The notes beneath the pieces are model-generated. The model worked only from the letters and a program-made list of their open reading frames with translations. It ran no database searches and had not been told where the DNA came from. From Phlebotomus papatasi (Eukaryota > Arthropoda > Insecta > Diptera > Psychodidae): a DNA stretch of 64,000 nt. The stretch is from the NCBI RefSeq assembly GCF_024763615.1, contig NC_077224.1:59654712-59718711 (forward strand), given 5' to 3'. Position 1 is the stretch's first letter. Every line of letters starts with the position of its first letter. This document shows positions 1 to 12,400 of this stretch, one piece after another. The position numbers and the translations under genes were made by a program.

Positions 1-276
1 TGTAGAAGACACAAGCGGTTTTACTATTGTTTGTTTTATAAGGAAAACTCGTCATCGTAGCTCTATAATCAACCTTAAAGACTTTGTTAATAGCCATCTA
101 ATTAATGTCATCTATAATGTTATAGAAACATCAACGCATGAATTCCTCTCCGGAAAGAATTTCCTTGCAATTTAACATTAAATGACTGTAAATTGTTGAT
201 TCACCAACAATTTACTTAATAAATAAAAGCGTTAGGGCAATTTTTTATAATGTCTTATTCTCTTTTTTGCCTACAG
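1..276 (+). other. Intron of the DYRK gene (3' end only)
   Basis: AT-rich sequence without coding signal that ends in a pyrimidine-rich tract and CTACAG acceptor at 271-276. It is read as the last part of an intron whose 5' end is outside the window. Confidence 0.7.
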
Positions 277-493
277 GTGCAAATAGACAATGACAAGTGT
301 CGAAGGGATCGTGAGGTGCGTTTGTCGGGATCAAGAATTGATCTATCTGCCCTCTGTGGAGGCCCTAGAGGTGGTCGCAATGGCACAACAGATGCATTGG
401 GAAACTCTCTTCCGCCTCTTAGTCCACAGAGCAACAACAATCCATCACCCACTGACCATCTGGAGTCTAAGTCAATTCCCATGACACCCTCAG
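277..493 (+). CDS. DYRK exon a (N-terminal region)
   Basis: Acceptor CTACAG|G at 276/277 and donor GTGAGT at 494. It reads from phase 0 for 72 codons plus one base. The product is basic, then Ser/Pro/Asn-rich (LPPLSPQSNNNPSP), typical of the poorly conserved DYRK N-terminus. The frame is set by the join to the next exon (MTPSE|VLELY). Confidence 0.85.
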
Positions 494-3400
494 GTGAGTT
501 AAACTATTATAAATTATTAAAGTTTGTTTCAGAGTATAACACAGATTTTCCATTGCATTTTCTCATGAGGATAAAATTAAATTAGTTTTTCAATATGAAA
601 GTTTCTTCTTCACCAAAAAAATCTCGGTAAACTAATTCACACCTTCAGGAACTTGGTAAAAAAAACTTTAAAACATTTTTAGGTAGGGTAAAGTGGTACA
701 AGTTGGACAGGGTTTTTTTTCTTGATAAATTTAGTAGGGTAAAGGCTCATAATTTGGGACAGTCTGCTTATAAGCATCTATGTTCCAAATTTGAAGTGCG
801 ATATTTTCGATACCAATTTACTTTTTAGTATTTACCTTTTAGAGATGATGCTCCTTTGTCCAACCAGGCATTTGTCCAACCTAGTCATCACAAAAGCTAA
901 AATTTCACGAAATTTCGTGAGAAAAAGACCTGTTCAAAATAAGAGCCATCACCTCACTGGTAAATGTCTCAAAAATTTCCCATTTTTCACACGAAAAATC
1001 TAATTCGCAAGGCAAATCTCTCTTCAGGTCAAATGTACAAATCACCACTAATGTGAATCAACACAGTATTCAATAAATATTCAATAATATCACTCAAAAA
1101 AACCGAAGAAACATTGTTAGTACTTCACCACAGCTAAATAAGACTGAAGTAACCACAAAGTTCTGTCATATTTCTCGTAAGCAATTGCTCACATTGAATT
1201 TTCAACAAAGCAATTTTAACTCAAATCATATTTAAAATTTAACATATTTAGTGTTAAAATCTTCCAAAAAGAACAAATATTTAGATAGAATTCATTACTC
1301 ATCAAATATTTTAATAAAAATCCATCATTTTGATCAATTTATTTTTAGTGTCCTATTTTATACTCAAAGTGTCCAAAATAAGAAACTGGACAAAATTATG
1401 GGCCTTTCCCCTACTTAATTTTATTTGTATATTTTTAATTCTTTATTTTATAATTTGGTTCCTTGTGCTTAAAAAAATGTAGTAATGTATTTATCAATAA
1501 AAAATCCCTGTCCAACTTGTACCGGCGAATCGTCCAACTTGTAACACTATATCCAACTTGTATCACTTTACCCTACATAATGATCGAAAAACTTTCAAAT
1601 AAAAAAATTTTCTATTAAATTATTTTAAATAATTCTTGTTATAACAGATTATCTATAAATGTTATGGCGATTAATTTTTTACATACGCGATTTAATAAAT
1701 TGATTTTAAAAACTATGTCCACGTATAAAATAGAAGCAAAAATTGATAATAATGAATTATTAATAAATATTAAATTATGCGTTTAAGAGTCAAAGTAACT
1801 GGGTTTATGACGCTGAAGTCCTGGGTTCGCTTTTCATATTGAATTCGCTTCTAATTTTAGAAAACGCTAATGAACCACGCTTTCCGATCCTGCATCATTA
1901 TAAGTAATATCTTGGATCCTTCAAATTGATTTTTTATTTATTTATTTAACTTCAACTTCAAATCTCGTGTTTAGGATAGAAGGAAGTAGGGCTACATACA
2001 TGAGAGCTCACTTAGCCCTAATCTACAGATCCATAATGAATTTTGTGTATCTAAATTACGTTACGTTATAATCCAACAATTTGCGGAAAATAGGGTTTCA
2101 ATGTATGTAGTCCTAGCTTCAATGTAGTTTCACCTCCCCTTATCCAAGTTTACCTTTAACGTTATTTGATTGATTCCGAAGCATTCCTTGATAAGATTCT
2201 GAATTTAGTTCAGCTGCATTGTCCTAGATCTGCCTCGTGGCCGGAGTGTCTCTATAACGGTTTGGAAAGCTTTTCTGGATAATCTTCATTTCGCTGAGTA
2301 TGATCGATCTTTCAAAATTAGAAACAGCATCTTGTTATGTTTCTTCCAAACCAATATGTTTTTTACATAATCTTTACGAGTGCTTAATCACTCAGAGTAT
2401 TCCTAATTCCCATTTATTCAAAGCCGGTAATTATTAAGAAGAACTAAGCTTGATCCTCTTCTTGTTGTTGACCGTATGGACATTCCAGGCAAGGCAAGAC
2501 AGGAGTTCGGTCTATTTTCTGTTTTTCAATTCATTTTATTAGCCAACGTTTTGATTCGGAAAAGGATCTTCTTCAGGGCCCAATTACAATTAAAACAAAT
2601 TCATATTTTACTTTCTAAATTATTTTAACTTTAAAGAGTCTTTTTACTCACATCAAAAATCTGGAAGAATAATTTATTTAGAAAATATTGATATTCCAAA
2701 TATTGATTTCAGTAAAAAGAGTCCCCAAAGTTAAAAGAAATTGGAAAATAAAATATGAAATTATTAATTGTAATTGCAGCAGAAGATCTAATCAAGGATC
2801 AAAACGATGGATAATAAAATAAATTGAAGAACAGAAAATAGACCGAACTCCCATCTTAACTAAGCTTGCTGATCCCGCATTAGACAAGCTTCCTCATTAC
2901 TACAGAAGTCTGTCAAATACGCAGCTAAGGATTAGTATCTATCCTGATATAACTCTAGAGCAGTAGGAACGTCTTCAGTTAAATATTATTGAAAGGTCAA
3001 GGCTGTGCTGTCCACAAAAACTACTCTATTCCCCCAATACAAAAATAATTTTCTAAATAAACAAGATTTCTTATCTCTCAAAATCACCAATGGATTAAAC
3101 CGAATCGAAATACTTAAAACATGCTTACCTTCGATACCTTGCAAATAAATCCTTTACAACGTTTTTTTTTAAGGGAAATTATAGGGGTATGAAAAAAGGG
3201 TCTTTAAACATATCAACTAAATTGGAGATGTCTCAAAATCTGTAAATCGATGCCCTCAATCATCTGGTCTCCAAGCTGGTAAACTAATCCAAAAGAAAAC
3301 ATATTGAAGAACTTTAAATCTTTTATCTTAGAGGCAAAAAATAACGTAAAATTGAGTATTGTTATATAGGATACGAATTAGATTTCAAAACTTTTGATTT

Positions 3401-6400
3401 GTAAAGCTTTAAGGCTTACTGAATGAGATGTCTTCTACGGGCTTAAGACAACAGGTTTACTTAAGTTTCCGAAGATTTAAAACTGGTTCAAAAATGAAGC
3501 TGTAGCTTAGTTCCCGGAAGTCATGAAATTCTAAATTACATCAAATTTTAGTACTTCTTCAAAACCTAATGGATCATTTCTTACCCAATTCTAAGTCATA
3601 ATTTTCTTAAAAATCTTGCTTAAATCGGTCTTCAGACTAGAGGTTTAGTTCAATTCCTAAAGATCTTATAAATCAGTTTAATAATTCAATCTTAAGTTAA
3701 GATTTCCCAAGAAATCTGGACTGATAATCCATTAGAGGACTTAAGCCATGTAGCGCATATGGCTAAACATTAGGTGTGAACTTCGTATAACAGAAATTAG
3801 ATAAGTTACGCTATGTAGCTTATCGATCGTGTAAGATTATCCCAAATATTTTTGCCTGTTGAGGAATTAGAACAACTAAATGTAATGGATAATCCTAAGG
3901 TCTGAGGACCGTTTTAGGGCCGGTAGAGGGTTAGCGTAGACGTGACATAGCGTGATTGAAATCGAAGTAATGATAAAACTGAACTTCCGATAATTCTTAA
4001 TTAGTTTTTTCTTAACTTAAGTCGTAGGTTTGTCTGATGTGCTGGACAGACTTACGACTTAAGCCGAGAGACGGCTTAATGCAATTGTAATTAAAATAAT
4101 AATAAAACTACATTGTCATCAGTTTCCCACAAAGCCGTCTGTCGTCTTAAGCCGTAAGTCTGCCAAGGGCACAAAGCCTTTGACTTCAGCAGCTAATTCG
4201 TAACATATTGATTCCAAAAAAAAATCATAGAAATTTGGTTTATAAATTTGAGCTCTTATTTTAATTTACGATCCGTATTTGTTCTTTTCTTTGGTAATGA
4301 ACAGAGGTGTTGGAATTGTACAACAGCCGACTGACAGACTATGAAAGACAGGAAGTAGAAAAATATCCTGAAATTTGGTATCTTGGCTTGGATGCGTGCA
4401 AAATCAATGCAAAACCAGGAACAGCACTGAATTGTGGATATGACTATGACAATGGCAGCTACAATAAGGTGCGCAGTTGTCCCTCAAGTTTTTTTGTTTT
4501 AAAAAAGATGAGCAAATTATAAGATTTTTTATAATAACATCTTCTAGGTTGTACATGATCATATCTGCTACCGATATGAAATTTTAGAGGTGATCGGCAA
4601 AGGCAGTTTCGGCCAGGTTATCCGGGCATTAGATCACAAAACCAATCAGCATGTAGCTATCAAAATTATAAGGAATAAGAAGAGATTTCATCATCAAGCC
4701 TTGGTGGAAGTCAAAATTCTCGATGAATTGCGAAAGAAAGAGTAATTCCGCAATATTTTTTTATTATTATTTTGTTGAATGAAAACTTATTAGCTGTGTT
4801 TTCTCTTTTTTTCAGCAAGGACGGATCTCATAATGTTATACACATGCTGGATTACTTCTATTTCCGGAATCACCTCTGTATCAGCTTTGAATTGATGAGG
4901 TAAGTCAATAATTTTGTGCAGATGTATGACCACAAGAAAAACACATTCCATTCATTTTGCACAAGTATTAGACATAAGACATGCAATATGTCTGCTATTT
5001 ATATTTAATATTCACTTATTACTTCCCATTCAACTCGTTGTGTATTTTGCAAATGCAATTTTACATCATGTTCTTGATATCTTCAACTTGATAATAGCAA
5101 CATGGTTGGGTAAAAAAATTATGTTCTGTCAAAGAAACTAAACCACATTCTTGGGCTCGAAAGTTACATTTTGAGAATTTACTGTGGGATGATTTTGGAG
5201 AGAAGAATTGGGGAAATTGCATTTTTTGAAAGTTTACATATATAGTTGGGTTTGTGCACAATATTTCTACGTGATACGACAGTGGGAATAGAACTTTTTG
5301 CCACACGCGATTCACTCACAAATAAATTACAAATGAAATGCGAATTATGAAGAGAATGGGTATCAAACTCGATATCAACAGAATTCAAAGTCAACTTATG
5401 ACGTATAATAAGACTAACTTCCGCAAATTTGTCAAGCTATAATTTTAGAATGTGCAATATATAACGTCTTTCTTTTTTTCTGGAAAGTTTTTTTTTTGGT
5501 ATGGTTTTTCCTAATCTTACGACTTATAGTCGGCACGAACTTTTGCGTTTTTCGGATCGAGCTCAAACTTTGTGTAATTGTTTTTATACATAAACGAAAG
5601 AGTCTCAGAAGAGTTCATTAAATTCTAGAACTGTTCAGTACATCGACAGATATTACAAGTACAATTAAGCACTTAAAACAAAAAAAAAAGACACAACTTT
5701 TAAGCAGAATAACTTAGAGTTTCTGCATGTATTTAACACTTGTGTATGTTACAACTGGACTTTAAACAGTTGGATCGAAAAAGACTTAAATTAACCGGAA
5801 ACCTACCTAATCATTTAAATTACTACATCATCTACTAAAAAATTAAATATACTTAAACATTTTAAGGCGAACTTTTACGTCATTTACTTTTAACTCAGAA
5901 TACAAAAAAATTAAATTGTATAAATTGTAATTAATTTATTTATTCTGAAAAAAAGAAAACTTAAAGATTTATAATTCAGAGTTAAAAGTAAAGAGCGTTA
6001 ATTAAGTTCACTAATTTTTTCAATACTTAAACAAATAAACCTTTAGGGAAAGTGTGCCAAATTCCGGCAAGCTTGCAATTTCGGCCACCTTTTTTGTTCC
6101 TCGAATTTCCATGAACTTTTAGATTTTACGTACTCTAGAAATTATACAACGCAAAAGAATAACAAAAAAATGTAGTTTCGACAAATGAGATGACGTGAAA
6201 AAATATTGGACGAATTCCCGAAGAGCAAGGAACTATGAGAATGAAGGTGGCCGAAATAGGGCACCAAAGCTATGCCTATATTTTTATTCATTTTAAAATG
6301 AATTAAGAATGATGCTAGAGTAAATAAAGACGGTAAACTCTTTACAAGGTTCCAAGCAACACTCTTTCAGAAGAAAGAATAAAAAAAAATCAATTTGTAT

Positions 6401-9400
6401 TTAAAATATTACATTTCAAACTTGAGACTTTGACGCTTGCATGCAACTATGCCGAAATTTGGCACACTTACCCTAAGGACCAACGCTTCATCAATAACCT
6501 GGAAAATTCTTTTTCTGACTGCTAAAAGAGAACAAAATTAAACTTCGTAATCAAAAAAATAATATTTATTTTTGGATCACCGGTGATCCTCTTATCCTTA
6601 AAGGGTTATAAGGTCTTTATGTACAGTTTTAAAATTAAAGATAACATAAAGAAGTTTGACACTTTTTTTCATTTCAGACTTGTTAATATGAAGCTTGTAG
6701 TATTTTAAAATTTGAAAGCTTAAACCAATTTTACATTTAGAACAAAAGATTTACCTCAGAATTGAGAGTGATGTTTTTATAATTCAAAACTCTTTTATAT
6801 TTCACCGATTTTATTACATTATATTTATGTAGCGTATATATTAGGTTGCTCTCTATGTGAGATGCTACAAAATTCTAAAAAATGCTGCATTCCTTTTAAG
6901 ATTAAAATACCATACGACTCCAATAGGGTTAACGGGGTTAACGTATTTGGTTCTTATATATCTCCAATATTCTTAAGTTATTAATTGTTGCGGTTACTAC
7001 TTGATTCGTTAAAAATTGTCTTAACCAGTCTTCAGACTAGAGGTTTAGCCCAGATCTCGAAGGTCTCAAAATTTTAACTTAAACTAACTTATATTTTTCC
7101 AAGAAATTGAAATTTGTAAGAAATTAGAGCAGTTAAGCCATATGGCTGTTTTAGGTCTGAAGCCAGTATTAGGTTCATCCTTAATAAAAGTAATTTAAAA
7201 GTTTGACATTAAACCTGGAATTTTATATAAATTTTTCACAATGTTTAAAATTTTTAGTAATTACTTCCAGTTACCCAGTTCCATTTACCGTTCGCATAGA
7301 AAAATATTTCGTAAAACTGTTTGTTAATGATTGTAAATTGCAATTGAAGACATACGAAATGTTGGTAAATAGTATTACTACTAAAAAATTGTATTTTTTC
7401 ACAAACTTAAATGATTACTTTGTAAAAATAAAAGAAAGTTGTGTAAAATGCGACTGTCTGTACCTGGCACACGAAGACCTAGTAGAAGATCTAGAAACTG
7501 CGAATAAGATACCATAAGTAAGATACCATAAGTAATAATAATAATTTATTTATTCACAAAAATAGGGTCAACCCTTTTACAATTGTGAAAGAAAATAAAG
7601 AAAAAAAAGGAAAAAAAATGAGATAAAGAAATTATTAAAAAGAGAAGAAGTTAATAAATTCAGAAGTTTAAATTTAAGTACAAATAAAAAGATAAAAAAA
7701 AAGTAAAGAAAAAAAAGTAAAGAAAAATTCCTAAGCTTCTCAGGCTTCAACTTGAAAAAAATTTCGAATGGCAGCTGCAGAAGAGCGCTTGTCATTCGGG
7801 ACACTATTAAAAAAAGTGACGCCCTTAACGAACAGAGTCCTGTAAAGACATTCACCGTTCACTTTAGGCACCAACAGTCCCCGAACCCTGGCTGAGCCCC
7901 CCTAACCAGAAGACTCGACAGGTACTCGGGACATTCAGAAATCAACAGATGAAACAGGAACAGTACAGCTCTCATTTTCAAAAGGGATGTTAAATCACAT
8001 CCAATGAAAACGTTTCTATATGGAGTGATGTGATCTCGGCGACTTATGCCGCAAATATACCTGACACAATCATTAAAGGAAACCGTCAGGCGACGAATTG
8101 TGTCACTATCCGCCGCAAAAAATAGCTCTGCTCCGTAATTAAAAAAAGGAAGAAGAAGCGCTCGCGCGAGGATCAAACGAGTGTTATAGGGCGTGATGTC
8201 CCGGAAGCGTCTGAGGGTATACAGAGAATAATTGACCTTTCGGCAAATAGAGATGGCCTGATCAGACCATGAGAGAGTTGCATTGAAGATTATGCCCAGG
8301 TTTTTGACCTGATCAGAAAAAGGAATAATTTCACCGTAAAGGTGCAATGGATAAATGGATAAATGGATAATCTTCTGTGTGAATATCAGTCTGATTTTCG
8401 TAAGAATCACAGTAGTGTTTCGACATTACTGATGGTCAGTTATGACGTCAGATTATGACAGAGCCATGTTCAGCATACTGGTCCTTCTGTTCTTTTCCAA
8501 AGTTTTGACTGTTCACCTGATCTCTTCTTACCTGGTGACTCGATCTCAAGTTGTCAGATCTGGTAACTTGGTCTCATCTCCCCTTGACATTACCCAGGGT
8601 GTTCGTCAAGGCTTCATTTTGGGTCCGATCCTATCCTCCCTCTTCACTAATGACCTCCCACAGGTGCTTAAATTTTGTGGCCATTCACTTGTAAGCAGAT
8701 GATCAACAGATTTACTATTGTGGTGATTCAAGTCACTGCTCTTTCTTATTTGAGGCTGTGAATGATGATCTTGAGAGGATTACCATTTGGGCCTTGAACA
8801 ATGGCTTGGTTCTCAACCCCAGGCAGAGCCAGACTTTAGTCATTCATACTAGAAGTAAGCACCGTATTACTTTTCCTGTAATTCTCTCCTCGGGTCAAGA
8901 ATCTAAGAGTCGTATTTAATGGGACACTGACCTGGAGGGTAATTCTGTAACGTTCTGGCAATGCCATATGACATTGGGTTCGAATTTTAGGAGAGCTTTT
9001 TCATGGCATTGTCAAAAGTCACATATTTGAGATTTCTGGCGATTCAAATGACAATGAATTTTGTTAAACAAATCAACCAAAACGTACTGTATTTTCATAA
9101 AATCATCAAGTAAAGGGATTTCAGTAAAAAATCAATGAATTGCATTTTCGAACTCATTTGATATGACAAAAAAAAAGCTCGAATGGCATTGTCAGGTTTC
9201 GAACTCACGCGTGACAATACCACGAAAATTACAGAATTCCCCTACTGGTCAGATCACGTGGCTGAGGTCTGCCGTAAGGTCTTATTTACGTTGAACACTT
9301 TGCGACGCCTTCATACTCAGGGAGACTATACTTCTACTATACTCCTAGTTATAGCCTTTATAATCCCAGAATCGGAGCAGAATCGGGTGAACTTCAATTC

Positions 9401-12400
9401 TTGTTTGTGTTACGCTTTCGGACTCCATTCTCAGTCTGATCTCCTAACTTGAAGTTCGTGTGGTGGACATTATTTCCCGGCTTCTTTGCGCCGCCGGTAG
9501 GCTTCGGTACTTTGTGGAGCTTGTAGTTCCTGAATCTTGTGCCAGGTGTTCGTATCCCTGTGTGCCTCGTTCAGTAGGGGAATTCTATAACAGTGTGACA
9601 ATGCCATATGACCAATTTGAGAAATTTTACGTGGAAAATACGGAAAAATTAATTGAAAATCAAATTCATTACATTTGCTAAGAGCTTCATAGAGATCCTT
9701 GCAATGGCTATTCGAAGCTTACTGGCCTCTAATGTTGCCCTGTTCCCAAATTCATAACGAAAATTTCTCATATGACATTGTCATATCGTTACAGAATTCC
9801 CCTGCAGGGATTCGCAATTTTCGCAATTCTTTTTTTGTGCAAGGTATCATTCTTTGGAATTCTCTACAGGAATCGGGCAGTATATATTCAACTAGCTAGT
9901 GCCTAATACTAAGAGAAACTAAGCGGAATTAGTTAGTTTGAATATGATCTATGTACGTTTACCAAGTGAGTTTCGAATTAATGTTTATTTCGTGAAAATA
10001 CAAAACAATGCCCTAGTGTTCGAAATTCTGTAAAAACTTGGGAAACCGTCATGGCATTTTCAAAAGAACCGTCAGACTTTTGTGTGAAATAGAAAATACT
10101 TATACCCATAAACTTCAATTTTCCAACCGTTTTTTTGCCCTCGTATAATGTCAGCTCACATTAAGAATTTCACAGACTTTAAAAAGGTGCATTACTCGTT
10201 TTCGAAACTTCGTCAGGCATAAATGATAAACTTTTACATTTGTCAATAATTTTACAATTGATGAGTAATCAAATTATTATGTAAAAATAAATATTCTTTA
10301 GTATCTAGCAACATGCAATGGATTAAACTTTGCAAGTTGTGCTCATAAAATTAATCTTACGGGAAAATTTCTCTCTGATTATGGTGAAGTAAAAAGGATC
10401 CTTTATCGGCAATTGACATTTTCCTTTTCGCCAATCCAATAACATTGAAAGATATATTGAGTGAGCTACAATAAAAATTGATGTAACGTGAATGTTGAAG
10501 AGATATATCCTTCGTACCTCCGGTATAGTCACATTTTCTTGATTGAGTATCAAATATAACAAGTTGATTAATTTATTTCCATGGCAAAAATGTGTCCCCT
10601 CATTTATAGCTTCTTTACATTTGCATTGTTTTTTTCGGCTTTTCTTCCTTCTTTTTTTGTGTTCTTTGAACTTTCTTTGCTGGAGATATTTCGGTTTGGC
10701 GCAATTGTCTTTTCCTCTTTGGCGCGTGGAAGTACGAAATTTCTTTTTGGTTGAAAAGCCAAATAAAAAATACCGGAATTATTTATTACAGTTAGTGAAT
10801 GGAAATAAGAAAAGAAATTTTTTTTTTGCAAAATATCATGTCATTAATTATATTCACTAATGAAGCCAATTTTTTTGCTTATCTCATTTTTTTCTGCTGC
10901 TCAGCAAAATGGAAAGAAATAAGATTGTATGACGTATTAAAATAGTCAAATGCTTAAGGTCAATGTCAAGCTTTTTCTTGGTTTTTTTTCCCTCAACATT
11001 GGAAGGTATTCTTTTTTGTGAATACAAAAGTAGAACTTTGGTGTTAACTAAAAGGCTTAGCACGCTATAGGCAAAAAAAAAACTGAAGAAAAATTTGATA
11101 TAAACATTTTCCTGGATATTTCAGGATCGACAAAACTAACTGAAGGCTTGTAAACATATGTTATGTCCTGGGATAGTATCGAAGAATATAAATTTGTTGT
11201 GACTGCCATCTCCCCTAATAAGTGTTGTGAATATTTTCTGTGAGGCTATGAGCAGCATTTTTGAATATTTTGGAGTGTGTATAGGAACAAATTTTTTAGG
11301 GGAATTGAAAGGGTAAAAGTGTATTTTATGCTCCCCAATGTTATTTCCTTTTTCTGGAAAATTCTCACCCCATAGATATCTGGAATTTTGTGTCTATTTG
11401 TCATGTCCTCACAATGCGACATTCCAAATTATTATACGTTAGCATGAGGTAGTTGTTTTCCCCAATGCACAACCATACCAAATAAAATCATAGCTAACAA
11501 TCGCTCGAGAGAACATAGAACAGAATGAATGATATAATAGTTGCTGAGGTAGAAATGATTAAATTTATAATGAAGGGCAAAGGTCAGAAAATTTTGTAAT
11601 AGCAAATGATTTCCCAATGAACTTGCAATCTCTTCTTGTGCACTCATTGACCTTTACACCCGGAAAAGCAATCATAAGTTTATTAATTAAATATTTCGAT
11701 TTTCTCTGAATTTTCCAGCCTAAATTTGTACGAACTGATCAAGAAGAATAACTATCAAGGATTCAGTTTGAGCTTGATAAGAAGATTTTGCAATTCAATA
11801 ATCAAATGCCTGAGACTCTTGTACCAAGAAAATATTATTCATTGTGATCTCAAACCGGTAAGTTAAATCTTTCGTGTAAGAAGCATAAGAAGTAGTACAA
11901 ACAATTGCCACAATCCTCCTTCAGGAAAATGTTCTACTGAAGCAACGAGGAAGTAGTTCTATTAAGGTTATTGACTTTGGAAGCTCTTGCTATGCACACC
12001 GAAAAGTTTACACCTACATCCAGTCGCGCTTCTACAGATCACCAGAAGTTATCCTGGGTCTGCCATATGGAACACCAATCGACATGTGGAGTCTTGGTGA
12101 GTAATTTAGGCTAGCTAAATCAAAAAGTATTCCCTACTGATTAATTCTCAATTCACAGGATGTATTCTAGCAGAACTCTATACGGGATATCCACTGTTTC
12201 CCGGAGAAAATGAAGCCGAACAATTGGCATGTATTATGGAAGTGTTAGGTGTACCTCCAGAAGATTTGATTAATCAAGCAACAAGAAAACGCTTGTTTTT
12301 CGGTAAGTACAAAACATTAGGAAAATATTCTTAATTTTAGAATAAATAAGACGGTTATGAAAATTTCCCTTGAATTTTGAATAATATTTAGTGTTTAACG

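Larger units (their letters stand above)
494..4304 (+). other. DYRK intron (3.8 kb) with repeats
   Basis: No coding signal. It holds a family A MITE (686-1573), a foldback element (about 2490-2866) and a family E repeat (about 3590-4170), listed separately. The interval 1800-2450 has locally higher complexity but no reading frame or match I recognise. Confidence 0.8.
8425..9900 (+). pseudogene. Non-LTR retrotransposon RT fragment, broken by two MITEs
   Basis: It reads HLISSYLVTRSQVVRSGN, GVRQGFILGPILSSLFTNDL and then, after a frame break near 8700, an FADDQ-like ADDQQIYYCGDSS and ITIWALNNGLVLNP. After the first MITE it continues WSDHVAEVCRKVLFTLNTLR, related to the oppositely oriented fragment at 7859-8410. 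After the second it ends GIILWNSLQES-like. It carries frameshifts and lacks its 5' half. It sits head-to-head with the minus-strand fragment, meeting near 8425. Confidence 0.78.
4900..11718 (+). other. DYRK intron (6.8 kb) split inside the kinase domain
   Basis: This large intron separates the hinge exon from the HCD exon. It holds two non-LTR retrotransposon fragments with MITE insertions (7.53-9.90 kb) and a family E repeat (about 7005-7195). A partial TTAA-type element lies near 6560-6607. I see nothing supportable in 4900-6550 or 9900-11718. Confidence 0.8.

Noticed and set aside
4914..5394. Short open frames on both strands after the DYRK hinge exon
   Set aside because: They begin inside the intron past a strong GTAAGT donor and show no kinase similarity.
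9961..10230. Possible third family N element (GGCATTTTCAAAAG, AAATTCTGTAA words)
   Set aside because: Termini and target duplication could not be found; similarity too short.
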